Shown: piece after piece, positions 54,056 to 62,993 of the stretch
Layout of the letters: each line of letters starts with the position of its first letter
Numbering within the stretch: position 1 is the stretch's first letter
Assembly: GCA_030041375.1 (NCBI GenBank)
Contig: JASHOA010000033.1
Coordinates: forward strand, 1-64,000
DNA: 64,000 nt
Reading direction: 5' to 3'
DNA from: Acetobacteraceae bacterium
Lineage (GTDB): Bacteria; Pseudomonadota; Alphaproteobacteria; Acetobacterales; Acetobacteraceae
Made by a program: the position numbers and the translations under genes
Notes under the pieces: model-generated
The model's database searches: none
What the model saw: only the letters and a program-made list of their open reading frames with translations
Told to the model about the DNA's origin: nothing

Positions 54056-55759
54056 ATGCCTCCACTTTCCCGCAACGAAACCATCAAGGGCGAAAGCCGG
54101 TTCCTGCGCGGCACGATTTCCAGAGGGCTGGAGAATGTCGTCACCGGCGCGCTCGCCGAGGACGATACGCAGCTCACCAAGTTCCACGGCATCTACCAGC
54201 AGGACGATCGCGATCTCCGCCCCGAGCGCGCCCGGAAGCGCATGGAGAAGGCCTACATCTTCATGGCGCGGCTGCGCGTTCCGGGCGGTGCGCTCACGCC
54301 TCGGCAATGGCTCGCCATGACGGATTTGGCGAGGACCCGGGCGAACGGCACGCTGCGCCTGACCACCCGCCAGACCATCCAGCTGCACGGCATCATCAAG
54401 AGCAATCTGCGCCCGACGATCCAGGGCATCCATGCCGTGCTGCTCGACACCATGGCCGCCTGCGGCGACGACAACCGGAACGTGATCGCAACCCCCTTCC
54501 CGACCAGCCCGGTGCATGCCGAGGTGCTCGCCACCGCGCGCGCGATCAGCGCCCATCTCCGCCCGAGATCCCATGCCTGGCACGAGATTTTCATCGACGG
54601 GACCCCCCTCACCCCGCCGGAGCAGGAAGAGGAGCCGATCCTCGGGCGCACCTACCTGCCGCGCAAGTTCAAGATCGCGATCGCCATTCCGCCGTTGAAC
54701 GATGTCGACGTCTTTGCGCACGAACTCGGCCTGATCGCGATCGCCGGGGAAGGCCGCATCGCGGCCTACAATGTCGTCGTCGGTGGCGGCATGGGCATGA
54801 CACACGGCGAGCCCGACACCTTCCCGCGCACCGGCGACCTGATCGGCTCGATCACCCCCGGGCAGGTTCTGGCGCTCGCCGAACAGGTCGTCACCGTGCA
54901 GCGCGACTGGGGAGACCGCTCGGATCGCAAGCACGCGCGCCTGAAATACACGATCGAGCGCTACGGCCTCGATCCATTCAAGGCGGAACTCGAGCGCCGG
55001 CTCGGTTTCTCCCTTGCTCCCGCCCGTCCCTACCACTTCACCCGCTCCGGTGACCCGACCGGCTGGCTCGTGGGGCAAGACGGAAACGCGCATTACTGCC
55101 TCTTCGTCGAGAACGGCCGCATTTCCGATCGGCCCGGCCGCGCGCTTCTCTCGGGCCTCGCCGAGATCGCTTCTTTCCACGAGGGCCGCTTCTTCATCAC
55201 GCCGAACCAGAATCTCCTGATTGCGGATGTTTCTCCTTCGCAGCGCCCGCGCCTTGAAGCCACCCTTTCCGCGCACGGGTTCGATCACGGCCCCTCCGTG
55301 CTCCGTCGCAACGCCATGGCCTGCGTAGCACTTCCAACCTGCGGCCTCGCACTCGCCGAAAGCGAACGCTATCTGCCAACGCTGCTTGACGCGCTCGAGG
55401 AAATCGCGGCCTCGGCTGGCCTTGCCAAGGACGAAATCACCATCCGCATGACCGGGTGCCCGAATGGCTGTGCGCGCCCGTATCTCGCGGAAATCGGGCT
55501 GGTCGGCGTCAGGCCCGGCATCTACAATCTTTATCTCGGCGGCGCCTTCGACGGCACCCGCCTCTCGAAGCTCTATCGCCGCGAATTGTCGCACGACGGC
55601 ATTCTCGGAGCACTTCGCCCGCTGTTCGCCACCTATTCGGCCGATCGGCGTCCCGGTGAGCGGTTTTCCGATTTCGTCATCCGCACCTTCGTCGTCCGCC
55701 CCACCACCGCCGGCAACCGCTTCCACGAGGACCTTTCCCCCGATCTCGCCGCCGCCTGA
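54056..55759 (+). CDS. cysI: Sulfite reductase [NADPH] hemoprotein beta component
   Basis: 567 residues from ATG 54056, 11 bases after cysJ. Siroheme/[4Fe-4S] cysteines appear as two clusters: CVALPTCGLALAESERYLP (C-x5-C) and MTGCPNGCARPY (C-x3-C, about 467-471). Substrate-binding positive residues occur in LRLTTRQTIQLHGI. With CysJ it reduces sulfite by six electrons. The operon lacks cysH/cysDNC, which must lie elsewhere or be supplied by sulfite uptake. Confidence 0.95.
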   Translation: MPPLSRNETIKGESRFLRGTISRGLENVVTGALAEDDTQLTKFHGIYQQDDRDLRPERARKRMEKAYIFMARLRVPGGALTPRQWLAMTDLARTRANGTLRLTTRQTIQLHGIIKSNLRPTIQGIHAVLLDTMAACGDDNRNVIATPFPTSPVHAEVLATARAISAHLRPRSHAWHEIFIDGTPLTPPEQEEEPILGRTYLPRKFKIAIAIPPLNDVDVFAHELGLIAIAGEGRIAAYNVVVGGGMGMTHGEPDTFPRTGDLIGSITPGQVLALAEQVVTVQRDWGDRSDRKHARLKYTIERYGLDPFKAELERRLGFSLAPARPYHFTRSGDPTGWLVGQDGNAHYCLFVENGRISDRPGRALLSGLAEIASFHEGRFFITPNQNLLIADVSPSQRPRLEATLSAHGFDHGPSVLRRNAMACVALPTCGLALAESERYLPTLLDALEEIAASAGLAKDEITIRMTGCPNGCARPYLAEIGLVGVRPGIYNLYLGGAFDGTRLSKLYRRELSHDGILGALRPLFATYSADRRPGERFSDFVIRTFVVRPTTAGNRFHEDLSPDLAAA

Positions 55760-56033
55760 CCATGCCCGGGTTGCCGCGCCGTCCTCGACCGCGGGGCAAG
55801 TTCCCGGCGCGGCGCGAAGGGGCGGTGCCGTCCTTCGGCTGCGATCGATCATCGTCCGGCAACATCTTGAATGATTTCGCAGTTCGGTGCTGCCTGGAAC
55901 CCTGCTGACAGGATGCAATGGCCCTCGCCGGCATTGCCGGGCCCAACGGCTCCAAGGTCCGGCCCTCCCAAAAAAAACCATCTTTCCTTTCGGAGATGCT
56001 ATGGTTGCGTGCCCGCAGGCGGGAGGGACGATC

Positions 56034-56885
56034 ATGGCCATCCGAAGCCGCAGCCCGTTCGAATGGGTGTGGGATGAACTGAAGGTCGCCGGCAACGCAG
56101 TCGGCGCCTCCGCGAACGAGGGCAGCGTGTCCGATGCCGTGCCGGTGGTGCGGCGGATCGGGTTCAAAGATCTCGGTGATGCACTGGCCCGGGGCTGGGA
56201 AGATTTCCAGGCCGCGCGGAGTGATGTCGCCTTTCTTTGCTGCGTCTATCCGGTGGCCGGGTTGGTGCTGGCGCGGATTGCCTTCGGCGAGAACGCGCTG
56301 CCACTGATATTTCCGCTGATCGCCGGCTTCGCTCTGGTCGGTCCGATCTTCGGGGTCGGCCTCAACGAAATGAGCCGCCAGCGCGAGATGGGCCGGCGCG
56401 TCAGTTGGGTCGATGCATTCGGCATCGTCCGCTCGCACGCGTTCGGGCGGATCGTGCTGTTCGGTCTCCTGCTGGTCGCGATCTTCCTGATCTGGCTCGT
56501 CGTTGCGGGACTGCTCTACGATGTCACTCTCGGTCCGCAACCGCCGACCTCGGTCGGCGCTTTCATCCACGAAGTGTTCGGAACCAATCCGGGCTGGGTG
56601 ATGATCATCGCCGGGATCGGCATCGGATTCTTGTTCGCCGTCTTCGTGCTGGCGATCAGCGTCGTTACCTTCCCGCTGCTGCTCGACCGCGACGTGAGGC
56701 TGGAGACCGCGATTGCGACCTCGATGCAGGCCCTGGCGGTTAACCCGGTTGCGATCCTGGCCTGGGGGGTCATCATCGCCGCCAGCCTCGTGATCGGCTC
56801 GATCCCGCTCTTGATCGGCCTCGTCATCGTCTTCCCGGTGCTGGGGCATGCGACCTGGCACCTCTATCGGCGGGTCGTCAGATGA
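56034..56885 (+). CDS. DUF2189 membrane protein
   Basis: 283 residues from ATG 56034, with GGGAGGG nine bases upstream; longer frames upstream are unsupported. A soluble N-terminal 75 residues contain RRIGFKDLGDALARGWEDFQAARSD, the family signature. Six or so membrane spans follow (residues about 80-280). DUF2189 proteins are inner-membrane proteins of unknown function; some are annotated as cytochrome c oxidase subunit I-like without metal ligands. None are seen here. It stands between cysI (274 bases upstream) and the phasin. Confidence 0.82.
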   Translation: MAIRSRSPFEWVWDELKVAGNAVGASANEGSVSDAVPVVRRIGFKDLGDALARGWEDFQAARSDVAFLCCVYPVAGLVLARIAFGENALPLIFPLIAGFALVGPIFGVGLNEMSRQREMGRRVSWVDAFGIVRSHAFGRIVLFGLLLVAIFLIWLVVAGLLYDVTLGPQPPTSVGAFIHEVFGTNPGWVMIIAGIGIGFLFAVFVLAISVVTFPLLLDRDVRLETAIATSMQALAVNPVAILAWGVIIAASLVIGSIPLLIGLVIVFPVLGHATWHLYRRVVR

Positions 56886-57021
56886 TCGACGCAGATCCGC
56901 GAGTTCCCCCGGCGAGCGGCAGGCAGTTGCGCGCGCCTGCCGCCAACCTGTAGCAGGCAGAACTCACCCGGGCCCGGAATTTCTGTCGCCCCGGGGCGCC
57001 CTGCACTCATCGCGGCGCGGC

Positions 57022-57035
57022 TTGATCCGGATCAA
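57022..57035. promoter_or_regulatory. FNR/FixK box upstream of phasin gene
   Basis: TTGATCCGGATCAA, a perfect TTGAT-N4-ATCAA palindrome. Its centre is about 101 bases before the phasin ATG; a class II activator 41.5 bases upstream of transcription would start the mRNA at about 57070, leaving a 60-base leader. Known: this is the consensus of FNR/Anr/FixK-type regulators. Confidence 0.75.
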
Positions 57036-57129
57036 TGCCTCGAGGGCGCCCGTTGCGATCATGGCTGGCAGTAGCAGCCAGATGTCGCGGCCCGGCAGGC
57101 CGGGGCGGCACCGGAAGGAGGATCAAGCG

Positions 57130-57642
57130 ATGCCAGACGAGCCGAAACCCATTGCAAAACCCGCAGCGGATCCGAAAGAGCGCACCCCCGGCGAGAGCGC
57201 CAGCGAGGCGTTCTTCATGCTGAACGGGCTCGCGCAAGCCATGGCCGAAATCGGGCGGTCCAACATTTTTGATTTCGCCGCGCTCACGGCCACGTACCGC
57301 CGCAATTCGGAGGCGGTCTCAGCGGCCAGCCGTGCCAGCCTGCAGGGCGCCCAGTCGATGGTGCGGTGCGAAATCGATATGACCCAGCAAATGATGGCCG
57401 ATCTCAACGAGGTGACGCGCCTCTTGATGTCTGCCGAAACGCCGTTGGCGCGCGCAGCGCATTGCGCGGACTTGCTGCGGCAAATGTCCGAGCGAGCGGT
57501 CGCGAACGAACGCAGGATGTGCGACCTGATCAGGGACAGCCAGCGCGAGGTGTTCGACCTCCTCAACCGGCGCGCGCTCGATACAATGGCCGAGATCAAA
57601 GACGCGCTTGAGAAGGGCGAGCAGCGCTTCGTGCACGGTTGA
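57130..57642 (+). CDS. Phasin family protein
   Basis: 170 residues from ATG 57130, preceded by GGAAGGAGGATC. After a Pro/Lys-rich head (1-22), the chain is a long amphipathic helix (about 28-165) with heptad-like spacing, including FDFAALTATYRRNSEAVSAASRASLQGAQSM, as in phasins that coat polyhydroxyalkanoate granules. No PHA synthase is in the window. An FNR/FixK box precedes it, suggesting low-oxygen induction. It converges on the Zn-ADH gene 30 bases away. Confidence 0.82.
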   Translation: MPDEPKPIAKPAADPKERTPGESASEAFFMLNGLAQAMAEIGRSNIFDFAALTATYRRNSEAVSAASRASLQGAQSMVRCEIDMTQQMMADLNEVTRLLMSAETPLARAAHCADLLRQMSERAVANERRMCDLIRDSQREVFDLLNRRALDTMAEIKDALEKGEQRFVHG

Positions 57643-57672
57643 CGCCTTCACTTTGCAGCCGGGGCGAGGGCG

Positions 57673-58659
57673 TCAATGCGGAACCAGCACGGCCGCACCG
57701 GTCAGTTTGCCCTCGCGCACCGCCGCCAGCGCCGCATTCGCCTCGGCGAGCGCAAAGACGTGCGTTTCGGTCTCGATCGGAACCGTCGGCGCGAGGGCAA
57801 GGAACTCCTCGGCGTCGCGGCGGGTAAGATTGGCAACCGAGCGGATCATGCGTTCCTTCCAGAGCCACGCATAAGGAAAGGCAGGGATGTCGCTCATGTG
57901 AATGCCCCCGCACACCACGACGCCGCCAGGCCGGATGGCGCGAAGTGCGGCCGGCACCAGCGCGCCGACCGGGGCGAATATGATGGCCGCGTCCAGCGCC
58001 TGCGGAGGACTCTCCTCCGATGCTCCGGCCCAGGCGGCGCCGAGCCGCCGGGCAAAACTCTGCGCCGCCGTATCGCCGCCGCGGGTGAAGGCGTACACCG
58101 CGCGCCCCTCGTGGCGCGCCACCTGTGCGACGATGTGTGCCGCCGCCCCGAAACCGTAGATGCCGAGCCGCCGCGCATCGCCCGCCATGCGGAGTGACCG
58201 GTAGCCGATCAGGCCGGCGCAGAGGAGCGGCGCCGCCGCGACATCGCTGTAGAAGCCAGGGATGGGGAAGCAGAAACGCTCGTCGGCGAGGGTGTACTCG
58301 GCATAGCCGCCGTCGATCTGATAGCCGGTGAACCGCGCCCGCTCGCACAAATTCTCCTGCCCGGCCCGGCAATAGGCACAGGTCCCGCAGGTCCAGCCGA
58401 GCCAGGGCACGCCCACCCGCTCACCAGGATGAAACCGGCTCGCCTCGGATCCGCTCGAGACGACATGGCCGACGATCTCATGACCGGGGATCAGCGGCTG
58501 GCGCGGCTCCGAAAGCTCACCATCGACCACATGCAGGTCTGTCCGGCAGACTCCGCAGGCCGCGACACGGATCAACACTTCACGCGGTCCCGGTTGCGGA
58601 ATCGCGAGATCCGCCGGATCGAGCGCCGTTCGCGCTTTCCGCAACAGCATGGCACGCAT
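57673..58659 (-). CDS. Zinc-dependent alcohol dehydrogenase (MDR family)
   Basis: 328 residues. The catalytic zinc ligands are Cys38-region (GVCRTDLHVVDGE), His-Glu in GHEIVGHV, and the structural zinc set in CGTCAYCRAGQENLC (four Cys). The NAD-binding loop is GIYGFGAAAHIVAQVA. This subgroup (AdhA/AdhP-like) interconverts alcohols and aldehydes; in alphaproteobacteria it is often part of low-oxygen regulons. It lies 158 bases downstream of the receiver gene, same strand. No FNR box is visible in that gap. Confidence 0.9.
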   Translation of the reverse strand: MRAMLLRKARTALDPADLAIPQPGPREVLIRVAACGVCRTDLHVVDGELSEPRQPLIPGHEIVGHVVSSGSEASRFHPGERVGVPWLGWTCGTCAYCRAGQENLCERARFTGYQIDGGYAEYTLADERFCFPIPGFYSDVAAAPLLCAGLIGYRSLRMAGDARRLGIYGFGAAAHIVAQVARHEGRAVYAFTRGGDTAAQSFARRLGAAWAGASEESPPQALDAAIIFAPVGALVPAALRAIRPGGVVVCGGIHMSDIPAFPYAWLWKERMIRSVANLTRRDAEEFLALAPTVPIETETHVFALAEANAALAAVREGKLTGAAVLVPH

Positions 58660-58817
58660 TGGCTGCTCCTCCGTTCCGCTTCACGAAATGGCGCAAACCG
58701 GGTGTGAAACCCCGAGATCGCACACCGACTGCGGCGGATGACGCACCCGGCGGGCGGCATGAGCACCTGCATGCCTCGGCGCGGGCGTTCGGCGATCATG
58801 GCCACGGGCCTGATCGT

Positions 58818-59186
58818 TCATTCGGTGGGAGCCCTGACGAAGCTCAGCAGATCCTCTTCGTGCGGCGGTTTGTAGAGCACCTTTTTGACCCCGAGCTGCG
58901 TTGCGCGGGCGACCAGGGCGGCAGACGGCGTGCCGGTCATGAGAAGCACAGGAAGACTCACCCGCTCCCTGCGCAGCCAGGCGACGAGTTCAAGGCCGGT
59001 CATATCCGGCATGTGGTGATCGAGAATCAGGCACGACGGCGCGGCCATCTGATCAGCGAGGAACGCCGACGCAGAGCCATAGGTGGCAACGCGGTGTCCG
59101 GCCAGTTCCAGCAGGAGCCTCAGCGAATCGAGCACGGCCGGGTCGTCATCGATGACCGCCACCACGTCAAAGGGACTCTTCGCCAT
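58818..59186 (-). CDS. Single-domain response regulator (receiver only)
   Basis: 122 residues forming one intact receiver: acidic pocket VIDDD (12-15), phospho-acceptor Asp56 in LILDHHMP, Thr84 (LMTG) and Lys106 (YKPP). No output domain. It follows the FixL-like kinase by 101 bases on the same strand, so it is probably its partner or phosphate sink. A near-consensus FNR/FixK site lies about 95 bases upstream of its ATG. Similar receiver-only proteins in FixLJ systems include FixT-like or stress-response SDRRs, but the class is not decided by sequence. Confidence 0.88.
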   Translation of the reverse strand: MAKSPFDVVAVIDDDPAVLDSLRLLLELAGHRVATYGSASAFLADQMAAPSCLILDHHMPDMTGLELVAWLRRERVSLPVLLMTGTPSAALVARATQLGVKKVLYKPPHEEDLLSFVRAPTE

Positions 59187-59275
59187 ACGCCTCCATATCC
59201 AGGGCCTGTCCCACCCGTCCGGCAGATCATGGCCAGTCTAACCGGATCTACGATGCATCGATGCCGGGCAGCGCC

Positions 59276-59289
59276 GATTGACCCAAATC
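59276..59289 (-). promoter_or_regulatory. Near-consensus FNR/FixK site before the receiver gene
   Basis: On the minus strand it reads CTGATTTGGGTCAA, one mismatch from TTGA-N6-TCAA. Its centre is about 97 bases before the receiver ATG (59186), close to the other sites' spacing. It overlaps the last codons/stop of the kinase gene. Confidence 0.45.
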
Positions 59290-60886
59290 AGTCGATGCCG
59301 GGTTGTTGAGTGCGCCGGTCTCCTGCCGGCTTGTCGGTCCCCTCGGGACTGGGAAGGGTGAGGTGGAAGACGGTGCCACCGCCCGCCGCGTCCTCGGCGC
59401 GGAGTTCGCCCCCGTGTGCCTCGACGATCGTGCGGGAGACGGAAAGACCAACTCCGAGCCCATTGGGCTTGGTGGTGACGAACGGCTCGAACAGCCGGGC
59501 GCGGACCGATTCCGGCAGGCCAGGTCCGCTGTCGGTGACGCTGATCTCAACCATGTCACCGACACGTCTGGTGGCGATCGAGAGCTCGCGCCGCGGTGAG
59601 GCAGCCATGGCTTCCGCGGCGTTCCGTATCAGGTTGACGAGCACCTGGTGGATCTGGATTCGATCGATGACGGCTTCCGTCGCATCTTCGGCGACGCGTA
59701 TTCCGAGCTTCAGTTCCGGGCCGATGCCGACCAGGGCCAGCGCGCTTGCTTCCTCGATGACCTTCGAAAGACTTTCGGTCTTTCTTTCCGTTTCCTCCTT
59801 CCGCACGAGCTCGCGCAGGCGCTGTACGATTTGCCGGGCGCGCTCGGCCTGCTCCGAGATCCGCTCGATTGCCGCCTGCGCGCCCTGCACGTCGCCGGCG
59901 GCGAGCAGCCTGCGAACCGCGTTGCGGTAGATCGCCATTGCAGCCAGCGGCTGCGTCACCTCATGCGCCAGAGCTGAAGCCATCTGACCGAGCTCACTCA
60001 GGCGCGAGACATGAACCAGCTCGGACTGCAGTTCAGCGAGGCGATTTTCGCGATCCTGCCGTTCGGTCAGATCCCGAACGAAGCCGGCGAAGAGATGCGC
60101 TCCCGGCACCTTCACTTCTCCAACCGCCAGTTCGATCGGGAAGGTACTGCCATCCTTGCGCTGGCCAATGATGACACGGCGCGTTCCGATGATACGGCGT
60201 TCGCCGGTGGCGAGATAACGTTCGAGGTAGCTATCGTGAGCCTCGCGATAGGGAGAAGGCATCAGCATGCTGACGTTTCGACCCAGGACCTCCTCCAGGC
60301 TGAAGCCGAACAGGCGCACGGCGGTCGCACTGAAGGACCGGATGAGCCCGCGCTCGTCGATGACCACCAGGGCATCCGGCGCCGTCTCCAGGATCGAGGT
60401 GAGCAGCGCTTCGCGGCGCTCCAGCTCCTGCCGGGCACGATGCGCGGCACTCTGGTCGCGGGCGATCTTCGAGATGCCGACGATGTTGCCTGGGCGATCT
60501 CGGATCGGCGAGACGCTGAGCCACACCGGGATCAGCCGGCCGTCCTTGCATCTTCGCTCGGTCTCGAACTGGACAATCCGTTGGCCGCGGCGAATCCGGT
60601 CGAGAATCGCCGTCTCCTCCATGAGGCGATCAGGAGGGATGATGAGGGTGATCGGATGGCCGATGATTTCGCTTGCCGCGTAGCCGAACATCGACTCCGC
60701 CGCCTTGTTCCAGGACGTCACAATGCCGTTCAGATCCTTGCCGACGATCGCGTCATCGGAGGACTCGACGATCGCCGCCAACTGCATGCGCGCTTCATCG
60801 GACGACATTTCGGCACGGATATCGGTTTGATGATCGGGCAAAGGAGAGCAACCTTCAGGTTCGATCGAGCCGAACGTACCGGGCAC
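59288..60886 (-). CDS. FixL-like PAS-PAS sensor histidine kinase
   Basis: 532 residues from GTG 60886; ATG 60808 (Met27) is equally plausible and neither has a clear ribosome site. PAS1 (about 31-145), PAS2 (about 160-275), then HisKA with phospho-acceptor His308 ([12 protein letters not shown]) and HATPase with N-box ([10 protein letters not shown]) and TDSGPGL. The stretch [25 protein letters not shown] is almost the FixL text. FixL's heme-ligating His (DPHIIG) is Arg231 here (ERRIIG), so this PAS should not bind heme in the FixL way. No membrane segments: soluble kinase. Signal unknown. Confidence 0.93.
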   Translation of the reverse strand: MPGTFGSIEPEGCSPLPDHQTDIRAEMSSDEARMQLAAIVESSDDAIVGKDLNGIVTSWNKAAESMFGYAASEIIGHPITLIIPPDRLMEETAILDRIRRGQRIVQFETERRCKDGRLIPVWLSVSPIRDRPGNIVGISKIARDQSAAHRARQELERREALLTSILETAPDALVVIDERGLIRSFSATAVRLFGFSLEEVLGRNVSMLMPSPYREAHDSYLERYLATGERRIIGTRRVIIGQRKDGSTFPIELAVGEVKVPGAHLFAGFVRDLTERQDRENRLAELQSELVHVSRLSELGQMASALAHEVTQPLAAMAIYRNAVRRLLAAGDVQGAQAAIERISEQAERARQIVQRLRELVRKEETERKTESLSKVIEEASALALVGIGPELKLGIRVAEDATEAVIDRIQIHQVLVNLIRNAAEAMAASPRRELSIATRRVGDMVEISVTDSGPGLPESVRARLFEPFVTTKPNGLGVGLSVSRTIVEAHGGELRAEDAAGGGTVFHLTLPSPEGTDKPAGDRRTQQPGID

Positions 60887-61046
60887 CTGGTTTCAAGGAT
60901 AGCAAGGCGCCACCACCTCGTCACGCGGGCGGCCGGCGCTGGGCATGTCGTGAATCTTGCCCATGTGCCGGCTGTCAGCTTGGGTGATCCTCGATCCGCG
61001 CCGTCCTTCTATTCAGTGCGCAGGATGGCGGGGTGAGTGAGTACGC

Positions 61047-61349
61047 CTAAAAGTTGACGACCTTCGCATCGGGTTCGCTGGCAGCGGCGTGAAACGCGTT
61101 CATCCCGCAGAGCTTAACCCGCTGATCGAGGCTCTCAGCGGCCAGTCCACGCGCCTCGACGCAGGGCCGACAGGCCCAGAGTGTCACCCGCGGATCGGCA
61201 GCGATTTCCTCGTAACGGTTCGGCGGACCGACCGGAACGATCCTTGCGCCTGCGCCCTTCACGGCAACAAGGACGGCGTCATGGAACAGCATGAAGGTGA
61301 CCCGATCGCCGCGCTGCAGCGCGGAAGCGGCGAACAGGAACGGCAGCAT
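61047..61349 (-). pseudogene. DsrE/DsrF-family gene, 5' end cut by element B
   Basis: 100 residues from ATG 61349. In-frame codons before that ATG read G-P-T-D-P-T-R-A, which is the DsrE family's first-loop motif, and directly before them is TAG, formed by the CTAG edge of element B copy 3. The first beta strand of the fold is therefore missing. The remainder (LPFLFAASALQRGDRVTFMLFHDAVLV ... ACRPCVEARG ... CGMNAFH) is otherwise normal and may still be translated. DsrE proteins take part in sulfur transfer or are stress proteins of unknown role. Confidence 0.7.
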
Positions 61350-61373
61350 GGCTCGTGTCGGATCCGTCGGCCC

Positions 61374-61455
61374 CTAGCCCGCGATCGCCCGAGGCGGAAT
61401 CGTCGGAGGGCGTGAATCGCTGGCTCGAATAAACCGCACGACCCGTGTGAGCCGC
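61374..61455 (+). repeat. Element B, copy 3 (partial)
   Basis: Left end CTAGCCCGCGATCG intact; similarity to the other B copies fades after about 61450, before the right terminal CTAG. It is inserted in the 5' part of the dsrE-like gene, and lies between that gene and the FNR-type site at 61472. Confidence 0.8.
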
Positions 61456-61471
61456 CGGGAATCGGCCGACA

Positions 61472-61485
61472 TTGACTCTCATCAA
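61472..61485. promoter_or_regulatory. FNR/FixK box upstream of host-attachment gene
   Basis: TTGACTCTCATCAA (TTGA-N6-TCAA). Its centre is about 74 bases before ATG 61553. A class II start would fall near 61520, giving a 33-base leader to ATG 61553 and ruling against the in-frame ATG at 61523. Confidence 0.65.
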
Positions 61486-61552
61486 TGAGGACTCGGCACG
61501 GCTTGGTTAAACTATTTATTGAATGAATGTACCGCAAACGAAAGCATCAAGG

Positions 61553-62026
61553 ATGGCAAAGCACCGGGAATTACTCATCGCCATAGCCGATGGCGAGCAC
61601 GTCCGCTTCGTGCGACCAGGCGAGAACGGCGCACCGCACGAGGAAGCGGCGCTGCATTCGCCCACGGCTCACATCCGCTCAACCGAGCTTCGCTCCGACC
61701 ATCCGGGGGCTGCCTTTCACAGTGATTCCTCGGCACATCATGCGCTGGCCCCGCACAGCGACCCGAAGATCCTTGAAAAAGCCAATTTCGCAGAAATCGT
61801 GGCCGCCAGGCTCAATACGGGAGCAGCGCAAGGAGCGTTCGATAACCTCGTTCTGGTCGCAACGCCGCGCAGTCTGAACGCGATCCGCCAGCATCTCGAT
61901 GCCGCAACGGCTGCGCACATTGTCGGCACACTCGCGAAGGATCTGGTCAAGATCCCGGATGCCGAACTTTGGCCGCATCTTCGGCGGTGGCTGCGGCCAA
62001 CGCGCCGAAGGACAAAGCGAGGGTAG
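61553..62026 (+). CDS. Host attachment (AtsE/baeRF12-type) family protein
   Basis: 157 residues from ATG 61553 (AAGG just upstream, and the preceding FNR box leaves too short a leader for ATG 61523). Family features: HRELLIAIADGEHVRFVRPG at the start, FAEIVAARLNTGAAQGAFDNLVLVATPRSLNAIRQHL in the centre, and LAKDLVKIPDAELWPHL at the end, as in the proteobacterial host-attachment proteins related to archaeo-eukaryotic release-factor eRF1 folds. Biochemical role uncertain. Alone on its transcript before hsp20. Confidence 0.82.
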   Translation: MAKHRELLIAIADGEHVRFVRPGENGAPHEEAALHSPTAHIRSTELRSDHPGAAFHSDSSAHHALAPHSDPKILEKANFAEIVAARLNTGAAQGAFDNLVLVATPRSLNAIRQHLDAATAAHIVGTLAKDLVKIPDAELWPHLRRWLRPTRRRTKRG

Positions 62027-62051
62027 CCGGCAAGTCCAATCCGGCAGGCAT

Positions 62052-62065
62052 TTGACCTGCCTCAA
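62052..62065. promoter_or_regulatory. FNR/FixK box upstream of hsp20
   Basis: TTGACCTGCCTCAA (TTGA-N6-TCAA). Centre about 86 bases before the hsp20 ATG, giving a predicted 44-base leader with a class II arrangement. Confidence 0.65.
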
Positions 62066-62143
62066 TGATCGACGCACTGCGCATGTGGCATTCGAGGCAG
62101 GTGTTCACGTACCGTCAATCAGCCAGCGAAGGAGAAACATTCC

Positions 62144-62638
62144 ATGGCAACGACACCCGTTCCGGTGAAGCGCTCTGCGTCCGCACCTGCCAGCGTGCCC
62201 GACGTCTGGCGCTCTCTTCGCACCGAAATGGACCGGTTGTTCGACCGGTTCAGCACGGGCTTCGGCATGATGCCGTTCCCCTCTTTTGCATTCGAGCCTT
62301 CATTCATCTCCGCTCCCGCCGTAGACATCACGGAAGACGCCTCGTCCTACAAGCTGTCTGCCGAGCTGCCGGGCTTGACGGAGAAGGACATCCAGGTCTC
62401 GCTCTCCGATGACAGGCTCACCGTCAAGGGCGAGAAGCGGCGGGAAAAGGAAGAGGAAGACAAGGGTTATCATCTGACCGAGCGCACGTACGGCGAGTTC
62501 CGGCGTTCGTTCATCCTGCCGGACGGGGTGAACAGCGACGACATTACTGCGGAATTTGCCAATGGCGTCCTCACCTTGACGCTTCCCAAGATCCAGGCCG
62601 CGATGCCAAAGAAGATCGAGGTCAAAGCAGCAGCCTGA
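62144..62638 (+). CDS. Hsp20/alpha-crystallin small heat-shock protein
   Basis: 164 residues with GCGAAGGAG ahead of the ATG. N-terminal arm (1-55; DVWRSLRTEMDRLFDRF), alpha-crystallin domain (about 58-150; VDITEDASSYKLSAELPGLTEKDIQV, then FRRSFILPDGVNSDDITAEFANGVLTLTLPK with the A-x-x-x-n-G-v-L signature) and a short C-terminal tail. ATP-independent holdase chaperone. An FNR/FixK box rather than a heat-shock signal is what can be seen upstream; no ROSE-type hairpin was recognised. Confidence 0.95.
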   Translation: MATTPVPVKRSASAPASVPDVWRSLRTEMDRLFDRFSTGFGMMPFPSFAFEPSFISAPAVDITEDASSYKLSAELPGLTEKDIQVSLSDDRLTVKGEKRREKEEEDKGYHLTERTYGEFRRSFILPDGVNSDDITAEFANGVLTLTLPKIQAAMPKKIEVKAAA

Positions 62639-62753
62639 GGAAACGGCCCGTTCACAGGGCCGGCGAACGGTCTGTCGACACCGAGAGCGACGTGCCGGGC
62701 CATGCTCGAATCCGGCGCGTCTGCCGGCCGAATGCCATCGGCGGAAACGGAAA

Positions 62754-62889
62754 CTAGTACCAACTCTCGCTCATAAGTGACTCACTCACATGACCTCGAA
62801 ATACCTTGCCCTCTCCCTCTGGGAGAGGGCGGCGCGAAGCGCCGGGTGAGGGTGCCCGTGTATCACCCAAGTATGATTCCGGATACTAG
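62754..62889 (+). repeat. Dispersed element C, copy 2
   Basis: 136 bp, closely similar to 35431-35564. CTAGTACCAACT to GGATACTAG. Contains the CCCTCTCCC/GGGAGAGGG and GGCGC/GCGCC hairpins. Its last CTAG (62886-62889) is also the first CTAG of element B copy 4. Confidence 0.88.
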
Positions 62890-62992
62890 CCCGCGATCGC
62901 CCGCGGCCGAATCGTCGGAGGGCGTGAATCGCGGGCTCGCATAAACCGCGAGACCCCTGTCGGGCTGCACAGTCAGCCCGACAGGGGTCTAG
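62886..62992 (+). repeat. Dispersed element B, copy 4 (107 bp)
   Basis: Complete: CTAGCCCGCGATCG ... GGGGTCTAG, with inverted pairs AGCCCGCGAT/ATCGCGGGCT and GTCGGGCTG/CAGCCCGAC both intact. Shares its left CTAG with element C copy 2 and is followed after one base by the CTAG of element A copy 4. Confidence 0.9.
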
Positions 62993-62993
62993 G

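Noticed and set aside
54038-56167. Long - strand open frame (709 codons)
   Set aside because: Antisense of cysI extended through an intergenic gap; cysI motifs on the + strand are decisive.
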